From the NCBI GenBank assembly GCA_030035585.1, contig CM057466.1, positions 113,834,182 to 113,898,181 on the forward strand: 64,000 nucleotides of DNA, in the 5' to 3' direction. The notes under the pieces are model-generated. The model did not search any database and was not told the origin of the DNA. It saw only the letters and a program-made list of their open reading frames with translations. A program made the position numbers and the translations under genes. Shown here in pieces: positions 32,446 to 43,690 of the stretch (positions are counted from its first letter, which is position 1; every line of letters begins with the position of its first letter). The stretch comes from Dugong dugon (lineage: Eukaryota; Chordata; Mammalia; Sirenia; Dugongidae).

Positions 32446-32627
32446 TATCATTTGATAATTGCAAACAAACTGTGCTGATTTTTACAATGGCAATATAGAA
32501 CAAAATGCAAATGTAGCCCAATCTGAAGTGTCCTAGATTAGGTTCTAAAACATTAAACACAGTTCAAGGATAAAGAGATACACATACCTTTACTTTGTGC
32601 ACCTAATAACAACCACATGATACTTAT
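32446..32627. other. Unassigned spacer
   Basis: Short AT-rich spacer before a SINE pair. Nothing recognised. Confidence 0.3.
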
Positions 32628-32842
32628 CAGGACCCTGGGTAGCACAAGCAGTTTGTGAGCAGCTGCTAAAATAAAGGTTACCAGTTTGAACCCACGCAGG
32701 GGCTCCAGTGAAGACAGGCCTGGAAAACTGCTTCCATAAAGATTACAGCCAAGAAAGCCCTATGGAGCAGTTCTACTCTGTAACACATGGAGTCGCCATG
32801 ATTTGGGGGCTGATTGGATGGCTGCTAGCAACAACAACAACT
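32628..32842 (+). mobile_element. AfroSINE, long type, with target duplication
   Basis: Plus-strand long-type copy with an imperfect head ('gaccctgggtagcacaagc'), the extra block 'gaaaactgcttccataaag', and tail 'gctagcaacaacaacaac'. 'atacttat' flanks it at 32620-32627 and 32843-32850. Confidence 0.88.
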
Positions 32843-32865
32843 ATACTTATGCTATAATGTGGTTA

Positions 32866-33170
32866 GGGGACATTGGTGGTCAGTGGTAGAATTCTTCCCA
32901 TTTCCATGTGTAAGACCTGGGTTAGATTCCCAGCCAATGGCCCTCATGTGCAGCCACCACCTGTCTGTCGGTGGAGGCTTTCATATTGCTATGTTCCTGA
33001 ACACGTTTCAGCAGAGCTTCCTGATTAAAATGGACTAGGGAGAAAGGCTGGCTATCCACTTCTGAAAATCAGTCACTGAAAACCCTATGGATCACAAGAG
33101 TCTGATCCTGTGGTACATGGATGGGGTCACTATGGGTTGGGGGCTGACTTGATGACAGTGAACAACAACA
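32866..33170 (+). mobile_element. SINE with tRNA-Gly-like head and RTE-type tail
   Basis: Bases 32869-32939 closely match a tRNA-Gly gene as I recall it: 'cattggtgg', 'cagtggtagaattct', B box 'gggttagattccc' and closing stem 'gccaatg'. A ~130-bp body of unknown origin follows. The 3' part then matches B-type AfroSINEs ('cactgaaaaccctatgg', 'ggggtcactatgggttgg', 'gaacaacaacag'). One base is missing in the A box and the anticodon region is degraded, so this is a SINE head and not a working tRNA. Confidence 0.8.
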
Positions 33171-34167
33171 GATAAGTTGCACAAGGTCACACAGCCATTT
33201 GAAGTCTCTTACAGAGTCAGCATCTTCAGGGTGACATACACAGACTCCCCTCCACCACCTCCAGGCAGGCCTGTCTTGTCAGATGCATGTGATCTACACA
33301 TGGTAGATGAGGCCTCAACTACACAGGGCAGAGCAGCAAACCAAGCTCAAAATCTAATTAAAACCCTATCCGTGCTAAAGAGGCTACTCTTCCTCCCTGG
33401 CAGAGTTATTCTGAAGCTCAAATACTGCCTGAAAAAATACATGCAGCATTTATAAATAGCTAAAGCATTTTCAGTGCGTAGTAAATTATATGGGCTGTCT
33501 TAATTTTGCACTTAGGACTTTGAAAAAATCTGAGAATTTTTGAGAGTGCTCTTGCAGAGGCCGAATAGCATTGCTTCTTGGTGAAATTACTATGAGTGAA
33601 TCTGACATTTGAGTTCTCCTTGTTTTCTCTTCTGCTTACCTGTTTTACCCTTGAAAGCCCAGCATCCAGGACCCTCTGCCAGTCTTTACAGTGTGAACAA
33701 ACTTGCTAGGATGGGTTTTTTAAATGGTAAAGCCCAAGTTAATTCCTAGCTCTGTGTGAAAGCTTGCATGCCCTGACAATTTCATTATGTCGGCAACGCT
33801 TATCAATCTCATCACGAAACTGATGCTGAAGGTAGATTTAAGGGCTTTCCAGGCCACATCTCCTCACAGTAATTTGAGGCTCCTCAAGGTCTGTGTCTTA
33901 TTCATCTGTGTGTCTGCGAGCACCCAGCTCAGTGCTCACGCTCACCAGGTGGTTAGTTCATACTTGTGACATATTAAATGAGAGGGGTGAGCCGTGTGTT
34001 CTCATTTCTGTTGGTCACAGTGGATGAGAGAACACAGAAGGTGAATGACTGGTGCCCACGGTGTACACACATTTGCATATTGTGAGTTAGGAGGGAAAAG
34101 TGTGAATATGCTGCTTAGTGGTTAAACGGAGAGCCGGATGTTATAGGAGAATAGGAATGTGTCACAG
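33171..34167. other. Unassigned stretch
   Basis: 33172-33232 ('caaggtcacacagcc') may be a MIR remnant in minus orientation. The rest, to 34167, has no recognised element. The frames 33177-33455 and 33787-33969 lack recognisable features. Confidence 0.3.
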
Positions 34168-34381
34168 CAAACCCTGGTGGCGCAACAGTTAAGCGCTTGG
34201 CTGCTAACCGAAAGATTGGTGGTTTGAAGTATGAACCTACCAGCCACTCTGCAGGCGGAAGAAAGACCTGATGATCTGATCCCGTAAAGGTTACAGCCTA
34301 GAAAACTCTATGGGGCAGTTCTACTCTGTCCTAAAGGGTCACTATGAGTCAGAAGCAACTCGATGCCACCCAGCAACAACA
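34168..34381 (+). mobile_element. AfroSINE, long type
   Basis: Plus-strand long-type copy with head 'accctggtggcgcaacagtt', 'ggctgctaaccgaaag' and tail ending 'ccacccagcaacaac'. A short duplication near the B box ('gtttgaagtatgaaccta') disrupts the promoter. Confidence 0.9.
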
Positions 34382-34419
34382 GCATCATAAAACTATAACC
34401 GCCATTGCTTTTGCTGTAT

Positions 34420-34575
34420 CTTTGTAAAGTACTTTTAATCTCATTTGGCTTCCACAGCATCATTGAATTGTTAGCTCCATTTTTGCAGATGAAGAATCCA
34501 GGAAAGCTAATGTAAGTCACTATCTCCAGCCACAAAACTATTCAGAGAGTAATCTGGGAGTAAATCTGACGTTTC
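34420..34575 (-). mobile_element. MIR SINE fragment
   Basis: 'ttttaatctcatttggcttc', 'ccatttttgcagatgaagaa' and the following diverged bases match MIR read on the minus strand. It lies directly downstream of an AfroSINE. Confidence 0.6.
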
Positions 34576-35935
34576 AGAGTTTTGGGCAATATCGTGATAA
34601 AATGCTGGATTAATGATTTGCAGCTGAGGCACCCTAGACACTTTTTTTTCATTCTTTTTCACCTGAAATCAATGAACTTAGCCAATAAACATCGCTAAGG
34701 ACTTTTGGTAGGAAATTTCTTTCAATTGCTATGCATACTGAGTTTATTAGGAGCCATTATTTCTGCTCAACAGGGATCCACTTAACTTCAAATTTTATGA
34801 ACACATGCAAAATGTGCCTTAAAAACACACAAGGAGAGGTCACAAAATATGTGTAATGTTGAATTAATGAGCGTTAAAATTATTCTACCTCTTAGTTGAT
34901 GCCTAATAGCCCCAGATCCTAATAAAACCAACTAATCGCTAGAGGGGCCAAAATTGAGGAAGATGATCCGGCACCCTTTTAAAGCTTTCATTATCAAGGG
35001 ATAATTCTGAAGGAGAATACATTATGGTATTAACAACTGATTCAAATGCAAGGCTAATATTACATTTTTTTTTATTATTGGAAGGAGAACGATTTACTTT
35101 ATAAATGGTATTCCCTCCGGGGTTCTTAATAACCTCCCATGTGGAAAAATGGACTTTATTAAAATGACATACACACAAACTTTGAAAACATGAAAGTATA
35201 AAACCTTTCTTTTGCCCATTAATTTAGAGATACCTCCATTTTGTTAAAAACTAGTACTTAATCTTTTCAATAAATGTATTTGAGATTTAGAAGGTAGAAA
35301 AATCCAACTTAAGTCTATGGATTGTACTCCAGTTGAAGCAGTTTATTCTCTGTCAATTCTTTTACGAAATCTTTGTGTATCTATTCCCTTGCTGCCTTTA
35401 TCTTTAAGGGAAATAAAAGAATGTTGCACATATTTGGGTATTGTCTCTAGGCACTCCAGGGCCATGTGCTTTGTGGCTATCAGTAAGAGTAAACCAGGTA
35501 TATGGCATATGTGTCTATACTCCATACTGCACTATTTGCTAAACTTCAGGGTCAGTGTGCACATAATTTTCAGTTTTTAAATAGTAAGGTGTTTGGAGAG
35601 CTGCCGATGGGACAGATTTGAGTGGAGTGGGCAGAAAGGGCAACGGCAATGCTTTGAGGTTCAGTAAAGTTCAGGTTCAAATAAAAGAGGGAAATGTGCC
35701 CTAGCAAACTCACAGCTGAGTGGGCTGGCTCATTTATGCACTGGCAACTCAGCAAATATTTATTTTGTGGCCTCTCTATGGAAGATATTTCACTGGGTAT
35801 ACAAAAGCAAATAAGGCTTGGCCCTAATCTCAAGCATTTACAACTGGGGAGGGGGTTGGTGTTCTAGGAAATAAGCCATCATTTATAGTATATTGACACA
35901 TGCTAAAAAGGTGGGAGTGAGCACGTTAAGATAAC
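34576..35935. other. Repeat-poor AT-rich stretch
   Basis: Mostly without recognised elements. 35740-35860 ('gcaaatatttattttgtggc') may be an old interspersed repeat of the kind also hinted at near 26070. The frame 35317-35580 has a leucine-rich start and no recognised domain. Confidence 0.35.
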
Positions 35936-35941
35936 ACAAAA

Positions 35942-36017
35942 TTGTTGTTAGATGCTGTCCAGTGACCCTACGTATAACAGAACTGAATGATGCCTGCTCC
36001 TGCACCATTGTCACAAT
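35942..36017 (-). mobile_element. RTE 3' end fragment, first of two
   Basis: About 75 bp of RTE 3' end ('ttgttgttagatgctgtcc' to 'caccattgtcacaatga'), followed at once by a second RTE copy that begins again at the 3' end. Confidence 0.8.
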
Positions 36018-36428
36018 GATGTTGTTTGTTGTTAGGTGCCATTGAGCTGGTTCTGACTCATAGCAACCCTACATACAAGAGAATGAAACATTGCCCAGTC
36101 CTGTGCCATCATCACAATTGTTGCTATGTTTGAGCCTGTTATTGCAGCCACGGTATCAATCCATCTTGTTGGTCTTCCTCTTTTTCACTGACCCTCTACT
36201 TTACCAAGCACGATGTCCTTCTCCAGAGACTGGTCCTTCCTGATAACATGTCCAAAGTACATGAGACAAAGTCTCACCATCCTCCCTTCTAAGGACCATT
36301 CTGGCTGTGCTTCTTCCAAGACAGATTTGTTCTTTCTTCTGGCAGTCCATGGTATAGTCAATATTCTTCACCAATACCATAATTCAAAGGCATCAGTTCT
36401 TCTTCTGTCTTCCTTATTCATTGTCCAG
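36018..36428 (-). mobile_element. RTE (BovB-like) LINE, second of two
   Basis: A longer minus-strand RTE 3' part starting 'ttgtttgttgttaggtgcc' and running to 'ttccttattcattgtcc'. Together with 35942-36017 it makes a doubled 3' end, either a nested insertion at the same site or a tandem duplication. Confidence 0.88.
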
Positions 36429-37599
36429 CGTTGCTAGGGATAGAATGAACAGCTGATGAGAAGATGCCCAAATCATTCATTGTCCTCCTTGAAATAATCA
36501 CCGTCTTCCTCTTATATCTACTGCTCTTCCTACTGAAAATGAAAACTACATCCTTAGTATGTCTACATAGCCAATTTCTTGTTTCTGCTGGTAGATTTGT
36601 AAACAGAATTAACAGGGAAGGTATACCAGATGGCTTGCCTGCAAGAATGCAGCCTGCAAAAATGAGCATTTCTGTCTCATTCATGGATCTGCAGGTCAGT
36701 GGGGGCAGGAGGCTCTGCTGTGGGCCACACTTCTGGCTTAGGTCTGACCCCTCCCCTTGCCTCTTATTTCAGGGCCTGACTGAAAAAGTAGGAGCTACTT
36801 GGGCACACCTTTCTCAAGTAGAGTATAACAGACCATAAGCCCAAGCCAAACCTTGCAAGCACGTTTCATGCCAATAGAAATCTACCAGCCAAAGAAAGGC
36901 TTCTGACATTTTATTGAATAAAACAAGTCACATTGCTCAATCCAACATCAATGAGTTAAATTTAAAAAATGTTTACATTGAGAAGGAAGAGAAAGGGAGT
37001 ATTTGCTGAACAAATATTGCATCTGGTAGCAAGAGAAATACAATATATAGGCTAGATTCAGGACTGAAATGCCAGCAGCTCCTTAGAGTTCAAGGTTAAT
37101 ATCATTAAATTGCTGTCTCCACCACCTTAATCATAATATTACTGCTTATAATGCCATCCACCAGTGTCATAGGTATTGGTTGAGCCTGAGACTTTAAAGA
37201 TAAACACATCAAAGTCCTTATCGTTTGTGAACCTATTTTGGTTTATGTTGATCTTTCCTTTGGTTTAAATTTTTAATGTTTCACATTTACAAAAACATGT
37301 TAGCCTTATAAATTTAAATCAAAACTAAATGTTAGTTTTGGATTACTTTTCAAGTCTAGAAAAACTGTGATTTAGTTCTTTTAATTGAAGAAAACTATAT
37401 CCTCCAATTTCAATCATTATGACCTTTAAGTATATGATCATAGATAAATATTTTGATTTAAACTAATGGTTATGATCTTATATTTTATCCCATCTATGTG
37501 AACACACAGATTTAGAGAAACTAAAAAATTTTCAGAGGACTGACTGCATACTTTTTGTAAGCCAGAAGAAACTTCAGCTGAATAAATAAATTTTTAATG
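36429..37599. other. Unassigned stretch
   Basis: AT-rich with no recognised element. The frame 36464-36838 starts with a hydrophobic stretch (about residues 4-20) but shows no family similarity and spans changing composition. I do not call it a gene. Confidence 0.35.
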
Positions 37600-37995
37600 G
37601 TTGCTCAGAAAACGAGAAGTTGACTCGATATGCCTGGAATCATCTTAAGGCTTGTTCACTCACATTTCTGGAGGTTGATGTTGGCTCTCAGCTGAGACCT
37701 GTGCTGGGATAAGAACACTTACTCATGGCCTCCCCATGTAGCCTGTGCTTCCATACAACATGGCAACTGGGTTCCAGAGTCAAGCGTATAAGAGAGGGAC
37801 CAGCAGAAGATGCGTATTCATTTCTTAAGTAACCTTGGAAATGACGCAGCATCACTTAGACACACTCTGCCCAAGGAGGCAGTCTCAACGGTCCACCCAA
37901 CTCAATGGGAGGAGTGCAGACCCCACCTCTTCATGAGATAGTGGCAAGGGCTGGAAGAGCTTGTGGGACTGGAAATACCGTTACGGTCATTTCAG
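37600..37995. mobile_element. Old LTR-like mammalian repeat, family uncertain
   Basis: The run of 'ggaatcatcttaaggcttg', 'acatttctggaggttgatg', 'acaacatggcaactgggtt' and 'gaccccacctcttcatgag' resembles an old ERVL/MaLR-type repeat I have seen in other mammals. I cannot name it or fix its ends and strand. Confidence 0.4.
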
Positions 37996-38109
37996 AAAGT
38001 ACAATGTTCTACACATTAAGATGTGACTATCTGTTGGCCAGTAACATCCAATGAAAGACCGTAAGACATAATTGAACAAAGGTGCATTGTAAGCACAATA
38101 AACAAGAGA

Positions 38110-39260
38110 GACAGTGGTCAAGAAGACATGAAAGAATAGGTTGGATCAGATATGCCTTCTAGGCCATGATGAGAAATTTGGATTTTATTCTGTATGCAAT
38201 GGGATGTCATTGGAAGGCTTTAGGCATGAAAGAGACATTACCTGGTGTCTTACTTACCTAATGCTGCCATACCATAATACCACAAATTAGGTGGCTTTAA
38301 AGAAAATTATTTTCTTACAGTCTAAAGGCTGGAAGTCTAAATCAGGGTCTTGGCCATGTTGATTGCTTCTAAGGGTTCTGATAGAAGAACTGTTCCAGGT
38401 CTCTCTCCCAGCTTCTAGAGCTGTAGGCAGTCCTTGGTGTTCCCTTGCTGATTATAGATGTATCCTTACATGGTGTCTTTCCCCTTCATGTGACTCTATT
38501 TCATGTCTGTCCTTCTCTTTTATAAGAGGCCACTCAGAAGGGATTAGAATTAGTACCATTCATTAGGGTATGTATTCACTAAGTGATCACATCTGCAAAT
38601 AAAAACAAACAAACAAACCAATTTCACCAAACAAGGTCACATTCACTGGTGCAGGGTTAGGCCTTCAACATATCTTTTTGGGGGACACAAATGAAGCCAT
38701 AACACGAGGTTACTTTTCCCAGTTTTTAAGTTCACTTGGCTCTTGTATGAACACCAGACAATGGGAGGAAGAGTGGAAGCAAGGAATCATTTGCACCAAA
38801 GTACGTGAGAGGTGACGAGGCTTAAACTTAGGTCCTTATTGTCGAGATGGATGCAAATCGGGCTGACACTGGACATGCATCTATTGTGAAGGTGGCTGCC
38901 TGTGGCCTGGAGATACAAGATAGTGCGTGATCTTGGATTACTCTAACACTAAGAATTGAGCAACTAACTGGACAGTGAGGAAAAATACTGGGTTCAACAG
39001 GTTAAGGATGGGGAGTGTGTGCAGGCGAATCTAGAATTCTATAAATCCAAGTGGAATTATATATCCCATAATATATTATAGGATATACGTGCTTGAAGCT
39101 TAGTAGAGAGATTAGGGCTGGAGATAAAAATGTGCTAATATGATGTAGATGGTACCTAAGCTGACTATTAGAAGTTGAGTAGAATTAGTCAAGTGAAAGG
39201 AGAATAAGAGGACATTCCAGAGAGAGGAAATAGCTTGAACTAAATAACAGAGGCAAGCAA
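38110..39260 (-). mobile_element. L2 LINE fragment split by an LTR
   Basis: Left part (38110-38245) has 'gagaaatttggattttattc' and 'gcaatgggatgtcattggaa'. Right part (38710-39260) has 'agattagggctggagataaa' and 'gatggtacctaagctgac'. Both fit the reverse complement of L2 and are separated by an MLT1-like LTR. Confidence 0.55.
38246..38704 (-). mobile_element. MLT1-like MaLR solo LTR
   Basis: Minus-strand LTR. Its 5' end is at the right (reverse complement of 'gggggacacaaatgaagcca'); at the left is 'tgtcttacttacctaatgc'. Inside are 'cttttataagaggccactc' and 'aacaaggtcacattcactgg', standard MLT1 landmarks. It interrupts L2. Flanks 'cctgg' and 'cgagg' match at 3 of 5. Confidence 0.8.
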
Positions 39261-39804
39261 TCGGTGATCAATTCCTGGATTATGAATATTTATGTTAAGA
39301 TTTCTAAGCAACAGTGAAGCTAGGGCAAAAGTGGTCAACTGTCTCTGATAGCAACAGATTCCAGTCATTAGTAAGAAAAGGGTCTGCTCTTGTCCTTCAA
39401 TAGGCTCATTAATCTGTTGCCACTTTCTTGGCTGCCTTTGTGCTTACTATTATTAATCTCATTAAATCCCATAAGTGCAAAAGCAATGAGCATTCAAAGC
39501 GTAGTCGGAAGAGGTTCTGAACTTGAAGTGCAAAGACAGGAGTGATTAAGATGCTAAGAAGATGGTGCATGCTGCATAGGTTTCTGTAATAAACTTTTCA
39601 AGAGTAAGGATAACTTAGAAAGATTAAGGATGAGTTCTAAAACATTGGGAACGTTCTGGCCTATGCAACTGAGAATGGTCAGGAAGAGGTAAAGAAACTT
39701 AATTGAAAAGGAATGGAAAATATCATGAATATGCTACTGCAAGATGGGCAACCTAGTCAGGGGTTATCAGCCTATTGCTAACTTTGTTGGAAATTCTAAA
39801 GATT
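39261..39804. other. Unassigned stretch
   Basis: Nothing recognised. Possibly more diverged L2, since it continues from that element without a clear border. Confidence 0.3.
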
Positions 39805-39814
39805 AAGAAGAATG

Positions 39815-39970
39815 AAGAGCCCAGGTGGCGCAGTGGCTAAGAGATTGGTGGCTAACCAAAAGGTCGGCAATTCAAATCCACCAGCTACTCCTTGGAAACC
39901 GTATGGAACGATTCTACTCTGTCCTATAAGGTTGCTATGAGTCAGAATTGACTTGACCTCAATGGGTTTA
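39815..39970 (+). mobile_element. AfroSINE, short type, with target duplication
   Basis: Plus-strand short-type copy, 'aagagcccaggtggcgcagt' to 'gacctcaatgggttta'. 'gaagaatg' flanks it at 39807-39814 and 39972-39979. Confidence 0.92.
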
Positions 39971-39979
39971 GGAAGAATG

Positions 39980-40443
39980 CAGGGCCGATCAGTATTTCTT
40001 GCATGCCATGCATGCCATAGGTTGAAGCTTGCCTAGATTTTTGAAGTTTGAAAGTGAGGGCAGAGGTATGGAAAGTAAAGGGCTTTGCTGTCAGAGGCCC
40101 TTTGGTCTGGTTGAGATGACCAGGGTGAGGGGTTCTTTACAGATTTTCAAGATAGATGAAGCAGGGAAAGCAATCTTATAGAATATATTGCAGTATGGAA
40201 GGCTTTAATGGAGAAACTAACACTTCTATTTAGTAAAAGTATATCTGAGGACTGTGTACACAAACCCTGCCTATTATGTTCGAGTTGTAAACCGGTGGCC
40301 TCCCAAACGCCATTTTGGAATCTGTTTGAGGGTAGCGGACTTCCTGCACACTGAACTGTCTTAGTTTGAAATCCATGTATTCATTACCTGACACCAACTT
40401 TACAAACAAAATATTTGCCAAGGATTTCCTTCTCCCTGTCATT
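39980..40443. other. Unassigned stretch
   Basis: Mixed composition with no recognised element. Confidence 0.3.
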
Positions 40444-40460
40444 AAAAAAAAAAAAAAAAA
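40444..40460 (+). repeat. Poly(A) run
   Basis: Seventeen consecutive A just left of a minus-strand AfroSINE. It is not that SINE's own tail, since the target duplication lies between them. It may be a slippage run or the tail of an unrecognised retroposon. Confidence 0.8.
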
Positions 40461-40473
40461 TCTTTCTAGCTAA

Positions 40474-40686
40474 CCAAAAAAGACAGCCCAAACCATTGCC
40501 ATCGAGTTGATTCTGACTCGTAGTGACCCAATAGGACAGAGTAGAACTACCCCATAGGGTTTCCAAGGCTGTGATCTTTATGGAAGCAGACTGACACATC
40601 TTTCTCCCAAGTGGATGCTGGGTTCGAACCACCAACCTTTCCATTAGCAGCCCACCACTTTAACAACTGCGCCACCAGGGCTCCTT
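40474..40686 (-). mobile_element. AfroSINE, long type, minus, with 11-bp target duplication
   Basis: Minus-strand long-type copy, one of the best preserved here. Tail at left ('ccattgccatcgagttgatt'), head at right ('ctgcgccaccagggctcc'). 'tttctagctaa' flanks it at 40463-40473 and 40687-40697. Confidence 0.95.
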
Positions 40687-40789
40687 TTTCTAGCTAAGAA
40701 GGTATAAAATTTGCTCTTATGAATTGACTTTAAGTACCAATATTTTGCACTTATTTTCTATGCCACATCTTTGCTAGGTGTTTGATGCA

Positions 40790-40960
40790 CATTTCATCAT
40801 TTTATGTACATAAAGCTCTATAAAGTAGATATGATTGTCATCTCATCTTATATATCAGGAAACTAAGCATGAAAGAAGGTAAATAACTTGCATGTCCTAA
40901 AAATTATTCATGATGGACCTAAGACTTGAAGCCAGTTCAGGTGACTCCAAAAGCTTGCTT
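40790..40960 (-). mobile_element. MIR SINE fragment
   Basis: 'gtagatatgattgtcatctc', 'atatcaggaaactaagcatg' and 'gacttgaagccagttcagg' follow MIR read backwards. Diverged. Confidence 0.65.
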
Positions 40961-43085
40961 ACCTTTTTCCAGTATTGAGCTGCTATGAAGGTTGCCTAAT
41001 TCTGACTTCCTCACATCTCTGTTTAGTATGACCATTTTCTTTGCGCCCTCTGTCAATTAAGGACAAAGAGGAAGAGAGAAGCAAGCTTTACAGTGACCGA
41101 CTGTACCATCTGGTATTGATGTTCTTAATCAGCATTTTCTCTCTTTCTGCCTAAATAACTAGCCCAAGATTTCTCCTGCTTTCAGTTCTGTTTCTTACTG
41201 ATTCATATTGAGTGGTTACCTATAAAAGATCACACCCCTCAATAAATAAATGTTTAGTGAACACCTGTTATATGAAATGCAGAAGACTGAACAAGATGGG
41301 GAAAACTCTACCTAGTTTCAGAGTAAATTTTCTTAAACGGACTTGGTACTGAGGCAGTGCCAGGATTTGACTTTGAAATATTTAAATTACACCCAGTGAG
41401 GTAAGGTTTTGTCCACTGTAGGTGTTTGCATTATAATCAACACTGGTGTTTTATGTACACGCTATTCAAACAGAGGATGGATATTAAAACTTCCATTTGC
41501 GGAACTTCTCCCAAGTTCCCTGTCTACATCCTCTGCAATTAAATTGCAGGCAGCTGCTTAGTGAATAATTAGACAACGTCAAAGACTACAACCTTTGACT
41601 TTCAATTAAAATCAATACGCATTAAACTGAAAAATGCCCACTGTTAAAAACAGTGCCTTTGACTTGCTCTGTATTATAGCTTCTTATTTAAAAAAAAAAG
41701 TTCAAATTATTTAAATGTGAAAAACAAAGAACCTAAAGCTGTAAGTGAGGAAATCAAGAGGGCCGTTTCTTGCTCGATTATAAAACATCTCCATGAGTTT
41801 CAATTGCATCGTACTGATTTAGGATCTACTCTGTTTTGAAAAAGAAATTTACACATTGCCCCATTCCTCAGCTCTGATCAGTAATGAGCCTGAGCTGAAG
41901 ATGTCAGAATTAATGGCTTGTTTATTAGTTCTCTGTGGATGACTTAAGTTTCAGCTTCGAAGATGAAGAATAATTAACAAGAATGTAATGAGACGCTGTA
42001 GCAACCGACACAACTAAGCAACTGAGTTTTACTACAATATTTTTTTTCTTTGTAATTAAGCTTTTAAAAAGCCTTCTGAGAATGTCAGAATTTAAAAGAT
42101 ACTTTTGTCATTTAAACTCCTGGAGGACAAAACAATTATAAGCTACACATTTAAAGTTTCTTATCAAACTTTTCAACATACCTAAAGAAGATAAATGCTC
42201 TGTAATAAATTCTCTCTATATGTTGGCCAAAAGGTGAGCAGTTAATAAATATCTGTTGAATGGATGAGTGATCTAACAAATGAGAGGAGAAGTAACATTT
42301 CTATGTCACTAAGAACTTTGCAAACTAGGAGTCAATTTAAAGAAAAGTCTTTGGATTTTATATATTTTTTTCCAATTTCTTGATGTTATGGATAATAATG
42401 GATAAACATTTATAGACATTTTGGGGATAAAATCCCACAAAATAAAACCACAAAAAAAAAAATTTTTTTTCTGTTCAATATATACATGCATGTGTCTGTG
42501 TGTGTGTATCTTACCCAGGCCATAGTGGGACCATTATTGTTTTCATAGCAACGGTAATTTTTTTGAAAGCTGAAAAAAATGCCAGAAGGAAAGAGCACAT
42601 GAGGAGACAATAATTTTTCAAAGCCTTGGCTCAGACCTTCCAGAATGCTGGGTGGCATAGTCACTGCATGATTTGTTTGAATAAGGGACAGTTAACAGAA
42701 CATTCACAAGAAAGTTGCTCAAAGGTTTACCAGCTAAATGGATTTAGAGTTTTACGGCTTCTGTCTACTCCAAGAGCACTTCTCTTCCAGTCTGGGTAGG
42801 GTTGTTAGGGAGTAGTGAGTCTGAACACTGGAGCAAAATTAAAACTAAACAATAGCCAAACAGTGAAGTAAAGAAGTTTAGTGTTGAAGAGTCTCCCATG
42901 TTTGAATTCCACACCGTATGGAATGGAGAAGCCTTCACTTCCCTGCATTAAGTCTCTACTTGCTTCCTGGGAAGGATTTCTTGACCATCTATCTGTGCAG
43001 CAGTGTGATTTTGTTGTTTTTCCCAGGGCCACAAAAGTTGTGTGTTATCTCTAACTATGGAGTGATTGGTATTGTCCTCTATTTA
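40961..43085. other. Long repeat-poor stretch
   Basis: About 2.1 kb with no recognised transposon. The portion 41450-42130 contains an E-box in 'gcaggcagctgctta', homeodomain-type cores ('gaataattagac', 'aatcaatacgcattaaac', 'ttgtaattaagc') and few simple repeats, which is the look of a conserved noncoding element. A short TG run lies at about 42490-42508, next to an A/T-rich run. No coding frame is convincing. Confidence 0.4.
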
Positions 43086-43690
43086 TAGTCAATCCTCCTT
43101 ATTCACAGAGTTCATATTTGAGAACTTGTCTCCTTGCTACCATTTATTTATCACCCCCAAATCAATACTCGTGGTGTCTTTGAGGTCACCTATGGGCATG
43201 TGCAGAGCAGTGAAAAATTTGCATCATCTGACTCTCATGTTCCCAGCTGTTCTCTACCTTCTTGTTTCAGCTCTGATACTTGTTTCAGTTGTGCTTTCTG
43301 TGGTCTCTTTAGCTTTCCACATTTTTGTCCTTTGGTGATTTTGCTGTTTAAAATGACTCCCAAGCACGGTGCTGAGGTACTGTCTAGTGTTCCTGAGTTC
43401 AAGAAGGCCGTGATGATAAGCTGTGATCAGGCTGAGTTATAGTGCTGTTGGCCGTGAGTTCAGTGTCAATGAATCAACCGAAAAACCAAACCAAACTCCT
43501 TGGCATCGAGTCAATTCCAACTCATAGTGACCTTATAGAACAGAATAGAACTGCCCATAGGGTTTCCAAGGAGAGATTAGTGGGTTCAAACTGCCGACCT
43601 TTTGGTCAGCAGCTGTAGCTCTTGACCACTGTGCCACCAGGACTCCACTGAATAAACAATAGATATTAAATAAGAAGCCAGAGGCCTCTT
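43086..43690 (+). mobile_element. Tigger-type DNA transposon remnant, split by an AfroSINE
   Basis: Starts with 'agtcaatcctccttattcac', typical of a Tigger inverted end. At 43353-43415 the plus strand still encodes the start of a pogo/CENP-B-like transposase ('MTPKHGAEVLSSVPEFKKAV'), then hits changes and a stop. The sequence 'gagttcagtgtcaatgaatc' is cut by the SINE and resumes with 'aaacaatagatattaaataa'. The right inverted end is not visible. No active transposase. Confidence 0.78.
43483..43648 (-). mobile_element. AfroSINE, short type, inside Tigger
   Basis: Minus-strand short-type copy from 'accaaaccaaactccttgg' to 'gtgccaccaggactcc'. The Tigger bases on either side, 'tgaatcaac' and 'tgaataaac', look like a mutated target duplication. 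Confidence 0.92.

Noticed and set aside
32869..32939. Functional tRNA-Gly gene
   Set aside because: One base is missing in the A-box region, the anticodon arm is degraded, and the sequence continues into a SINE body and tail.
36464..36838. 124-codon frame with a hydrophobic N-terminus
   Set aside because: It crosses a change in base composition, has no recognisable domain and lies just beyond an RTE fragment. Too weak to call a gene.
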